From positions 124,001 to 188,000 of the forward strand of contig NZ_FODN01000003.1 of assembly GCF_900110375.1 (NCBI RefSeq): 64,000 bases of DNA, in the 5' to 3' direction. The notes beneath the pieces were generated by a model that was not told the origin of the DNA, searched no databases, and saw only the letters and a program-made list of their open reading frames with translations. Shown here piece after piece: positions 53,687-60,695 of this stretch. The stretch is from Flavobacterium sinopsychrotolerans. Lineage in GTDB: Bacteria; Bacteroidota; Bacteroidia; Flavobacteriales; Flavobacteriaceae. Each line of letters starts with the position of its first letter. Position 1 is the stretch's first letter. The position numbers were made by a program, and so were the translations under genes.

Positions 53687-54472
53687 ATGAATCAACCACT
53701 AGCCTATGTTCATCCAGGTGCTAAAATCGCCAAAAACGTTGTAATTGAGCCGTTTACAACTATTCATAACAATGTTGTTATTGGAGACGGTACTTGGATA
53801 GGATCCAATGTTACGATTATGGAAGGTGCAAGAATTGGAAAAAATTGTAATATATTCCCAGGAGCGGTTATCTCAGCAGTTCCACAAGATTTAAAGTTTG
53901 GCGGAGAAGATTCACTTGTGATTATTGGAGACAATTGTACCATTAGAGAATGTGTAACCATCAATAGAGGCACAATCGCTTCGGGACAAACTGTGATTGG
54001 TGATAACTGTTTAATTATGGCAACAGCACACATTGCTCATGATTGTCACGTAGGAAATAATGCTATTATTGTTAATGGTGTTCTTTTGGGAGGACATGTG
54101 ACTATTGGTAATTATGCTATTGTTGGAGGATTGTCAGCTGTACATCAATTTATCAGTGTTGGAGACCATGCCATGATTTCAGGAGGTTCTTTACTTAGAA
54201 AAGATGTTCCACCATATACAAAAGCAGCAAAAGAACCTTTATCGTATGTTGGAATCAACTCGGTAGGATTGAGAAGAAGAGGTTTTACATCTGAAAAAAT
54301 CAGGGAAATTCAAGATATTTATAGAATTTTATATCAAAAAAATTATAACGTTACTCAAGCTTTGGGGATTATTGAAGCAGAAATGGAAGCAACGCCTGAA
54401 AGAGACGAAATTATTGATTTTATCAGAAATTCATCAAGAGGAGTAATGAAAGGATATTCTGGGAACTACTAA
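53687..54472 (+). CDS. lpxA: UDP-N-acetylglucosamine acyltransferase
   Basis: The 261-residue protein is a hexapeptide-repeat acyltransferase with the catalytic His in TAHIAHDCHVGNN and the C-terminal LpxA helical bundle (LRRRGFTSEKIREI). It puts the first 3-hydroxyacyl chain on UDP-GlcNAc. It follows lpxC-fabZ after a terminator-like hairpin. Confidence 0.95.
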   Translation: MNQPLAYVHPGAKIAKNVVIEPFTTIHNNVVIGDGTWIGSNVTIMEGARIGKNCNIFPGAVISAVPQDLKFGGEDSLVIIGDNCTIRECVTINRGTIASGQTVIGDNCLIMATAHIAHDCHVGNNAIIVNGVLLGGHVTIGNYAIVGGLSAVHQFISVGDHAMISGGSLLRKDVPPYTKAAKEPLSYVGINSVGLRRRGFTSEKIREIQDIYRILYQKNYNVTQALGIIEAEMEATPERDEIIDFIRNSSRGVMKGYSGNY

Positions 54473-54530
54473 AGATAAAGTAATTTCAGTAACTAAAAAA
54501 TAAAAATAGTAATAAAAAATAAACAATATA

Positions 54531-55097
54531 ATGGCATCTACATCAGATATTAAAAACGGATTGTGTATTAAATACAACAACGATATTTATAAAATCATTG
54601 AATTTCTTCACGTAAAACCAGGAAAAGGTCCTGCTTTTGTTAGAACAAAACTTAGAAGTTTGACTAACGGAAAAGTATTGGACAATACTTTTTCTGCAGG
54701 TCATAAAATCGAAGAAGTTAGAGTAGAAAATCATAAATTTCAGTTTTTATATCCAGAAGGTGATGATTTTCATTTTATGAATACAGAAACTTTCGAACAA
54801 ATTACCTTAAACAAAAACATTCTTGATTCCCCGGATTTATTGAAAGAAGGTGAAAACGTAATGGTAAGTATCAATACAGAGACTGATTTACCTCTTTCCG
54901 TAGATATGCCAGCTTCAGTTATTCTTGAAGTTACTTATGCGGAGCCTGGAATCAAAGGAAATACAGCTACAAATGCAACTAAATCAGCAACTGTTGAAAC
55001 GGGTGCAACTGTAAATGTCCCTTTGTTTATAAACGAAGGGGATAAAATTAAAATTGATACGACATCAGGTTCTTACATGGAACGTGTAAAAGAGTAG
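54531..55097 (+). CDS. efp: Elongation factor P
   Basis: The 188-residue protein shows the KOW-like domain 1 with the modified-Lys loop VKPGKGPAFVRTKLRSL and the two OB domains (GATVNVPLFINEGDKI). EF-P rescues ribosomes at polyproline. It sits inside the lpx cluster, as in other Bacteroidota. Confidence 0.96.
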   Translation: MASTSDIKNGLCIKYNNDIYKIIEFLHVKPGKGPAFVRTKLRSLTNGKVLDNTFSAGHKIEEVRVENHKFQFLYPEGDDFHFMNTETFEQITLNKNILDSPDLLKEGENVMVSINTETDLPLSVDMPASVILEVTYAEPGIKGNTATNATKSATVETGATVNVPLFINEGDKIKIDTTSGSYMERVKE

Positions 55098-55106
55098 ATT
55101 ACAGTT

Positions 55107-55142
55107 TTCAGTATTCAGTTTGAAAATGAGCTGAATACTGAA
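55107..55142 (+). repeat. CAGT-type inverted repeat after efp
   Basis: TTCAGTATTCAG/CTGAATACTGAA forms a perfect 12-bp stem around a 12-nt loop. It belongs to the CAGT family seen elsewhere and has no clear T-tract. Confidence 0.5.
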
Positions 55143-55165
55143 TATTGAAACCGAACATTAAATTT

Positions 55166-56095
55166 ATGAAATTCCAAAAAGTTTATACTTTAGAAGAAAT
55201 TGCGAGTATTATCGGCTGTGAATATGTTGGTGATAAAGATTTTCCAGTGACTGGAATGAATGAAATTCACGTTGTTGAATCTGGAGATATTGTTTTTGTA
55301 GATCATCCAAAATATTATGACAAGGCATTAAATTCTGCAGCTACGATTGTTTTAATCAATAAAAATGTAGCTTGTCCTGATGGAAAAGCGTTGCTGATTT
55401 CTGAAGATCCTTTTAGAGATTTCAATAAATTAACAAATTATTTCAAGCCATTTCAGTTCTCTAATGTTTCAATAGCTACTTCAGCTTCGATAGGTGAAGG
55501 TACTGTAATACAGCCTAATACATTTATTGGAAATCATGTTGTTATTGGGAAGAATTGCTTGATTCATTCTAATGTTTCCATTTATGATTATACCGTAATT
55601 GGAGATAATGTAATCATTCATGCCGGAACCATTCTGGGTGCGGATGCATTTTATTATAAGAAACGACCTGAAGGATATGATCAACTACTTTCCGGCGGAA
55701 GAGTGGTAATTAAAGATAATGTGGGAATAGGAGCGCTTTGTACAATTGATAAAGGAGTTACTGGTGATACCACTATTGGTGAAGGTACAAAAATTGACAA
55801 TCAAGTGCATGTAGGTCATGACACCGTTATTGGCAAAAAATGTTTAATTGCTTCCCAAACTGGAATTGCAGGCTGTGTGATTATTGAAGACGAAGTTACT
55901 ATTTGGGGACAAGTAGGAACGACCAGCGGAATAACAATAGGAGCTAAGGCAGTTATTCTGGGACAAACTGGTGTCACAAAATCTGTTGAAGGTGGGAAAT
56001 CCTATTTTGGTACTCCAATAGAAGAATCAAGAGAAAAATTGAAACAACTGGCTAATATCAAGAAGATACCAGAAATTCTTAATAAACTAAAGTAA
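55166..56095 (+). CDS. Second LpxD-like acyltransferase
   Basis: This 309-residue hexapeptide protein shares with LpxD the N-terminal half ([19 protein letters not shown]) and the catalytic His position ([16 protein letters not shown]). It is shorter and diverged from the LpxD at 51176. It may use a different acyl donor or acceptor, or serve in a related pathway. I chose ATG 55166; the longer frame starts at TTG in the repeat. It overlaps nothing and is 1 nt from the next gene. Confidence 0.8.
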   Translation: MKFQKVYTLEEIASIIGCEYVGDKDFPVTGMNEIHVVESGDIVFVDHPKYYDKALNSAATIVLINKNVACPDGKALLISEDPFRDFNKLTNYFKPFQFSNVSIATSASIGEGTVIQPNTFIGNHVVIGKNCLIHSNVSIYDYTVIGDNVIIHAGTILGADAFYYKKRPEGYDQLLSGGRVVIKDNVGIGALCTIDKGVTGDTTIGEGTKIDNQVHVGHDTVIGKKCLIASQTGIAGCVIIEDEVTIWGQVGTTSGITIGAKAVILGQTGVTKSVEGGKSYFGTPIEESREKLKQLANIKKIPEILNKLK

Positions 56096-56096
56096 T

Positions 56097-56459
56097 ATGT
56101 CTGCTAAAGAAATCGTTCAGCAATTTTACAAATCAGATGCTCTCATTGATAGCGAAGTCATAAAAGATTTTTTGCATCCTGAAGTTATCGTTGAATGGAA
56201 CAGTAGCAAAGGATTAGTTCAATTGAATTATGATTCTTTGGTAAGTTTATCCAATGATTTGAGCAAGGCGTATGTACGTTCTAAAGTTCGTATAAGTCAT
56301 ATTATTTCTGAAAATGATTTGATTTCAGTTCGCTATTCTCATTTTGTGAAAACGATTGAGAATCCAAGAGAAGAGATGTTGCTAGCACATTTTATTGTTA
56401 TTTGGCAAATAAAAGACAATAAATTATTTCGAGGGTATCAAATGAGTCAATTATCATAA
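56097..56459 (+). CDS. NTF2/SnoaL-like protein (120 aa)
   Basis: The 120-residue protein has the cone-shaped NTF2-like pattern (EIVQQFYKSDALIDSEVIKDFLHPEVIVEW and HFIVIWQIKDNKLFRGYQ). It starts 1 nt after the LpxD-like gene and is surely co-transcribed. Such folds bind small hydrophobic ligands or act as isomerases; no function is assigned. Confidence 0.75.
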   Translation: MSAKEIVQQFYKSDALIDSEVIKDFLHPEVIVEWNSSKGLVQLNYDSLVSLSNDLSKAYVRSKVRISHIISENDLISVRYSHFVKTIENPREEMLLAHFIVIWQIKDNKLFRGYQMSQLS

Positions 56460-56488
56460 TTTAGTGTCAAAAAACTGAATGCCGAAGA

Positions 56489-56518
56489 TTGATTAGTGCT
56501 TACTATTTTATACTTTTG
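56489..56518 (+). promoter_or_regulatory. Promoter of sucD
   Basis: TTG (56489-56491), 19-nt spacing and TACTTTTG (56511-56518) match the -33/-7 consensus; the ATG is 36 nt on. Confidence 0.65.
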
Positions 56519-56553
56519 CATAACCATTTTAAAAACTACATAAAAAATATATC

Positions 56554-57426
56554 ATGAGTGTTTTAGTTAATAAAGATTCCAAAATAATTGTTCAAGGTTT
56601 TACAGGAAGCGAAGGAACTTTCCATGCTTCTCAAATGATTGAGTACGGTACTAATGTTGTTGGTGGTGTAACTCCAGGAAAAGGTGGGACTACTCACTTA
56701 GATAGACCAGTTTTTAATACTGTAAAAGATGCTGTTGAACAAGCGGGTGCTGATACAACTATCATTTTTGTACCGCCGGCTTTTGCTGCAGATGCAATTA
56801 TGGAAGCTGCAGATGCTGGAATAAAAGTAATTATTGCAATTACTGAAGGAATTCCTGTTGCTGACATGATAAAAGCAAATAGTTATGTTAAAGAAAGAAA
56901 CGCAAGATTAATCGGTCCAAACTGTCCTGGAATTATTACTCCGGGTGAAGCTAAAGTTGGTATTATGCCAGGTTTTGTTTTCAAAAAAGGAACTGTTGGT
57001 ATTGTTTCTAAATCTGGAACATTAACGTATGAAGCAGCTGACCAAGTTGTAAAACAAGGATTAGGAATCACTACTGCAATTGGTATTGGTGGAGACCCGA
57101 TCATTGGGACTACTACAAAAGAAGCGGTCGAATTATTGATGAATGACCCAGAAACAGAATGTATCGTAATGATAGGTGAAATTGGTGGACAATTAGAAGC
57201 TGATGCTGCTCATTGGATTAAAGCTGATGGTAACCGTAAACCAGTTGTAGGTTTCATTGCAGGAGTTACTGCTCCTCCAGGACGTACAATGGGGCATGCT
57301 GGTGCAATCGTTGGAGGTTCTGATGATACTGCTGAAGCTAAGAAACAAATCATGAGAGAATGTGGAATTCACGTAGTAGATTCTCCAGCTGAAATTGGTA
57401 AAAAAGTAAAAGAAGTTTTAGGTTAA
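56554..57426 (+). CDS. sucD: Succinyl-CoA ligase alpha subunit
   Basis: The 290-residue protein has the CoA-binding opening ([13 protein letters not shown]), IGPNCPGI, and the phosphohistidine motif [10 protein letters not shown]. It works with SucC in the TCA cycle. sucC is not adjacent, so the subunits are encoded apart here. A strong terminator follows. Confidence 0.97.
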   Translation: MSVLVNKDSKIIVQGFTGSEGTFHASQMIEYGTNVVGGVTPGKGGTTHLDRPVFNTVKDAVEQAGADTTIIFVPPAFAADAIMEAADAGIKVIIAITEGIPVADMIKANSYVKERNARLIGPNCPGIITPGEAKVGIMPGFVFKKGTVGIVSKSGTLTYEAADQVVKQGLGITTAIGIGGDPIIGTTTKEAVELLMNDPETECIVMIGEIGGQLEADAAHWIKADGNRKPVVGFIAGVTAPPGRTMGHAGAIVGGSDDTAEAKKQIMRECGIHVVDSPAEIGKKVKEVLG

Positions 57427-57453
57427 TCTAAACTCTAATTAAATATTTCTAGA

Positions 57454-57479
57454 AGCCTCACAATTTGTGGGGCTTTTTT
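57454..57479 (+). terminator. Terminator after sucD
   Basis: A 9-bp stem AGCCTCACA/TGTGGGGCT with a T-run follows the stop by 27 nt. Confidence 0.8.
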
Positions 57480-57501
57480 ATTATTAATTGAATTAAAGAA
57501 A

Positions 57502-57509
57502 TATCTTTG
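57502..57509 (+). promoter_or_regulatory. -7 box before the gene at 57644
   Basis: TATCTTTG matches TAnnTTTG. It would start a ~130-nt leader that contains the hairpin at 57584. Confidence 0.55.
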
Positions 57510-57583
57510 CACTTTATTAAATATTTCTGTTTTTACAGATTCAATTGTAATAAGAACAAACATAAACGAATGGTTTCTAATGG

Positions 57584-57611
57584 ACCTCACGATTTTGTGG
57601 GGTATTTTTTT
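57584..57611 (+). promoter_or_regulatory. Terminator-like hairpin in the leader of the gene at 57644
   Basis: ACCTCAC/GTGGGGT (7 bp) followed by seven T residues resembles the sucD terminator but lies downstream of a new promoter and 33 nt before the ORF, so it could act as an attenuator. Confidence 0.5.
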
Positions 57612-57643
57612 GTCGAAGCCAGTTCAAATTAAAATAAAATAAT

Positions 57644-58066
57644 ATGTACAAAGAGTTAAAAAATTTCAAAGTTACCAATCAGTTTTCATTCACTACAGAA
57701 GATAGTTTAGCAGAAGTTTGCAACGCATCAGAAGGTTCTGGAGTATTTTTAGTGTATTCAGTAGGTGATGAAAAAGAACTAATTATGGTTGGTTCTACTG
57801 GAACTGTTCAAAATAATGGAACTTTGAAAATTAAAAATGGTGGTTTGAACGATAAAATCGTTGAAGGACACCAATTTGCAAAAACAGGAAGAAAATATTC
57901 TTGGCCAGCACAAATGAAAATTGAAAATATCAGCACGCTAGAAGTAGTTTGGTATGAAACATTCAATGATGAAACTAAAGTGATTCCAACATTCGTAGAA
58001 GGACAAGTTTTACAAAACTTTCTTGACGAAAATGGAAGATTGCCAAAATGGAATGTAGCTTTCTAA
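57644..58066 (+). CDS. Possible degenerate GIY-YIG-like protein (140 aa)
   Basis: I do not recognise a standard family, but the pattern GVFLVYSV...LIMVGSTG...GLNDKIVEGHQF...WPAQMKI...LEVVWYETF is reminiscent of GIY-YIG folds (GVYLI...YIGSTG...). The exact GIY and YIG residues and the catalytic Arg/Glu are not clearly present. Promoter, leader hairpin and terminator (58104-58132) frame it as a single-gene unit. Function unknown. Confidence 0.55.
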   Translation: MYKELKNFKVTNQFSFTTEDSLAEVCNASEGSGVFLVYSVGDEKELIMVGSTGTVQNNGTLKIKNGGLNDKIVEGHQFAKTGRKYSWPAQMKIENISTLEVVWYETFNDETKVIPTFVEGQVLQNFLDENGRLPKWNVAF

Positions 58067-58103
58067 AAGTTAACAACTGTTTTTCAATATCTTACTTATA
58101 ATT

Positions 58104-58132
58104 GCGTCACATTTTTATGTGGCGCTTTTTTT
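58104..58132 (+). terminator. Terminator after the gene at 57644
   Basis: A 9-bp stem GCGTCACAT/ATGTGGCGC with a T7 tail follows the stop. Confidence 0.8.
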
Positions 58133-58182
58133 GTTTTATTATTTTTTTGAATGAAATTCAAAATATTTCATAAATAATTAAT

Positions 58183-58190
58183 TACTTTTG
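58183..58190 (+). promoter_or_regulatory. -7 box of the NhaC-family transporter gene
   Basis: TACTTTTG matches TAnnTTTG. It predicts transcription from about 58195, exactly where the S-box-like fold begins. Confidence 0.6.
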
Positions 58191-58195
58191 CACCC

Positions 58196-58259
58196 TTTAT
58201 CACGAATCCTTCAATAGGATAGCAACCTGCAACAACAAGCAAGGTGCTAAAACGATAAG
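58196..58259 (+). promoter_or_regulatory. S-box-like (SAM-I-related) riboswitch candidate
   Basis: P1 TTTATC/GATAAG closes a fold containing a short P2 (ATCCT/AGGAT), AGCAACC, a P3 (ACCTGC/GCAAGGT) and GGTGCTAA. The GCAACC and GGTGCTAA strands are the SAM-binding core of S-box riboswitches. P4 and the long P2 with pseudoknot are missing, so this is reduced or a novel variant. Confidence 0.6.
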
Positions 58260-58342
58260 CCAAATCCTTTGGAAAAAATGTTGTTTACATTCCCATATTT
58301 AGCTTTGTTTTTCGTCATAATTTTTAATTTAAAATTATTTTT

Positions 58343-59665
58343 ATGACTTTATTTTCTAAAGAAAAAGGAAATGCCTTTGCCTTAATTCCTTTATTTGTTT
58401 TTATTTTTACTTTTTTGGGAGCGGGAATTATTTTGAATGATTTTTATGCTTTCCCATCTCCAGTAGCTGTTTTAGTTGGTATAATCGCCGCTTTTTTATT
58501 ATTCAAATCCTCAACTGAGGATAAAGTTGCTACACTAATCGCAGGTTGTGGCGAAAGTAAAATCATGACCATGTGTTTAATTTACTTGCTAGCGGGAGCG
58601 TTCGCAGTGGTAAGTAAAGCGATGGGCGGAGTTGACGCTGTGGTGAATCTTGGAATAAATACTATCGACGTTGCTTACTTTCCGTTAGGTATTTTCTTGA
58701 TTGCTTCTTTTTTATCAACTGCTACAGGAACTTCAGTAGGTGCAATTGTAGCGATTGGTCCAATCGCTGTCGCATTAGCTGATAAAAGTGGTGCTTCATT
58801 ACCGCTGATATCTGGCGCTTTATTAGGCGGTTCTATGTTGGGAGACAATCTTTCCATGATTTCTGATACGACCATCGCTTCAACGCAATCATTAGGATGT
58901 GATCTAAAAGACAAATTCAAAATTAACTTGTTTATTGCTTTTCCAGCTGCAGTTTTGACTATTCTGGTTTTCTTCTATCTTGGTTTAAACTCGGATATTG
59001 TGACCGTTGCTATTGCAAAAAACGATTTTTCTTGGATAGCAATTGTACCTTACATTTTAGTAATCGTATTGGCAGTCGTGGGTGTTAATGTATTTTCAAC
59101 ATTGCTAATCGGTACATTATTAGCTGGTATTATTGGATACTTTAGTGGTTCGTTTACGCTAATGGAATTCACTCAAAAAATATATGAAGGCTTTACCAGT
59201 ATGACTGATATTTTCTTATTGTCAATGCTAACTGGAGGTTTAGCTGCCATGGTAGATAAAGCGGGTGGAATAACCTATTTATTAGTTCAAATTAAAAAAA
59301 GAATTAAAAGTAAAAAATCGGCTCAAGCGGGAATTGGCGCTATAGTAGGTTTTGCAAATTTAGCTATCGCCAACAACACGGTTTCTATTGTAATTACCGG
59401 ACCGATTGCTAAAGAAATTAATGATGAGTACGAATTAAATCCTAAAAAAACGGCTGCAATTCTGGATATTTTTTCGTGTATAATTCAAGGGATTTTACCT
59501 TATGGCGCTCAAGTATTGCTTATATTGAGCTACGCTAACGGAAAATTAGATTTCTTTGACTTAATTAGTAATGCATGGTATCATTTATTTTTACTAGTTT
59601 TTACATTAGTGGCTATTTACAGTTCGTTCTGGGATAAATGGACAAAGCGTTTCTTTAAAATTTAA
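58343..59665 (+). CDS. NhaC-family transporter, MetT-like candidate
   Basis: The 440-residue protein has ~11 membrane helices and the NhaC-family motifs (FLSTATGTSVGAIVAIGP, GGSMLGDNLSMISDTTIAS). NhaC proteins are sodium/proton antiporters, but the S-box-controlled MetT methionine transporters belong to the same superfamily. The S-box-like leader makes a methionine-related substrate plausible. No methionine genes are adjacent. The transporter family is secure, the substrate is inference. Confidence 0.85.
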   Translation: MTLFSKEKGNAFALIPLFVFIFTFLGAGIILNDFYAFPSPVAVLVGIIAAFLLFKSSTEDKVATLIAGCGESKIMTMCLIYLLAGAFAVVSKAMGGVDAVVNLGINTIDVAYFPLGIFLIASFLSTATGTSVGAIVAIGPIAVALADKSGASLPLISGALLGGSMLGDNLSMISDTTIASTQSLGCDLKDKFKINLFIAFPAAVLTILVFFYLGLNSDIVTVAIAKNDFSWIAIVPYILVIVLAVVGVNVFSTLLIGTLLAGIIGYFSGSFTLMEFTQKIYEGFTSMTDIFLLSMLTGGLAAMVDKAGGITYLLVQIKKRIKSKKSAQAGIGAIVGFANLAIANNTVSIVITGPIAKEINDEYELNPKKTAAILDIFSCIIQGILPYGAQVLLILSYANGKLDFFDLISNAWYHLFLLVFTLVAIYSSFWDKWTKRFFKI

Positions 59666-59720
59666 GAGTTGAATTTTGACTGTTATTGCTTTTGAATTTT
59701 TTTTAAAAAGGGAATTATTA

Positions 59721-59728
59721 TATATTTG
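59721..59728 (+). promoter_or_regulatory. -7 box before fabG
   Basis: TATATTTG matches TAnnTTTG; the transcript would run through structured element copy B before fabG. Confidence 0.5.
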
Positions 59729-59740
59729 ACGAGTGTAAGA

Positions 59741-59820
59741 TAGCCCTGATAGCAGTGAAAATCCTTTTATGTAAGCGATAGCGGTCATAAAAGATTGAAG
59801 CGAATAGCAGGAATAGCTCC
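59741..59820 (+). repeat. Structured dispersed element, copy B
   Basis: The flanks TAGCCCTGATAGCAGTGA and ATAGCAGGAATAGCTCC match copy A (23223-23301), while the stem CTTTTATG/CATAAAAG differs in sequence but keeps pairing. It lies in the likely fabG leader, 27 nt before the ATG. Confidence 0.7.
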
Positions 59821-59847
59821 AAATAAAATTTAAACTAATTTTTGAAT

Positions 59848-60594
59848 ATGAAATTACTAGAAGGAAAAGTTGCCATAATTACTGGTGCGAGTCGAGGAAT
59901 TGGAAAAGGAATTGCTGAAGTTTTTGCAAAACATGGTGCAAATGTAGCCTTTACTTATAGTTCATCAGTAGAATCTGCTTTGGCTCTTGAAAATGAATTG
60001 AATGCTCTTGGAATTAAAGCCAAAGGATACCAATCGAATGCTGCGGATTTTAATGAAGCGCAAACTCTTGTAGACGCGGTTTTGGCTGAATTTGGAACAG
60101 TTGATATTCTAATAAACAATGCCGGAATTACCAAAGACAATCTTTTGATGCGTATGTCTGAAGGCGATTTTGATCAAGTAATTGATGTTAATTTGAAATC
60201 GGTTTTTAATATGACTAAAGCCATTCAACGTACGTTCTTGAAGCAACGTTCTGGTTCAATTATCAATATGAGTTCTGTTGTGGGAGTAAAAGGAAATGCT
60301 GGACAAACGAATTATGCTGCTTCTAAAGCGGGAGTTATTGGTTTTTCTAAATCAGTAGCATTAGAATTAGGATCTCGTAACATTCGTTGTAATGTAATTG
60401 CTCCGGGTTTTATAGAAACGGAAATGACGGCTAAATTGAACGAAGATGTTGTGAAAGGGTGGAGAGACGGAATTCCCTTGAAACGTGGCGGAACGACTGA
60501 AGATGTTGCTAATGTATGTCTTTTCTTTGCTTCGGATATGAGCGCATATGTAACCGGACAGGTTATGAATGTTTGTGGAGGAATGCTTACTTAA
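59848..60594 (+). CDS. fabG: 3-oxoacyl-ACP reductase
   Basis: The 248-residue SDR has the NADP loop ITGASRGIGKGIA, NNAGITKDN, the catalytic Ser (MSSVVG) and YAASKAG with Tyr/Lys. Length and motifs match FabG, which reduces 3-oxoacyl-ACP in fatty-acid elongation. I chose ATG 59848. Other acyl-ACP reductase paralogues are possible, but the match is strong. Confidence 0.93.
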   Translation: MKLLEGKVAIITGASRGIGKGIAEVFAKHGANVAFTYSSSVESALALENELNALGIKAKGYQSNAADFNEAQTLVDAVLAEFGTVDILINNAGITKDNLLMRMSEGDFDQVIDVNLKSVFNMTKAIQRTFLKQRSGSIINMSSVVGVKGNAGQTNYAASKAGVIGFSKSVALELGSRNIRCNVIAPGFIETEMTAKLNEDVVKGWRDGIPLKRGGTTEDVANVCLFFASDMSAYVTGQVMNVCGGMLT

Positions 60595-60600
60595 AATTTA

Positions 60601-60686
60601 ATTGAAAGATTGTAAAATTCAAAGATTTAAAGATTTTTGAATTGTGTAATTAATTTTTTAATCATTAAATCCTTCAATCTTTTAAT
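60601..60686. repeat. AT-rich inverted repeat
   Basis: ATTGAAAGATTG...CAATCTTTTAAT ends enclose AT-rich inner repeats (AAAGATTTAAAGATTTTTG). A related half-copy AAGGATTGAAAGATTTTAT occurs near 23172. Confidence 0.45.
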
Positions 60687-60695
60687 AAAGAATAA

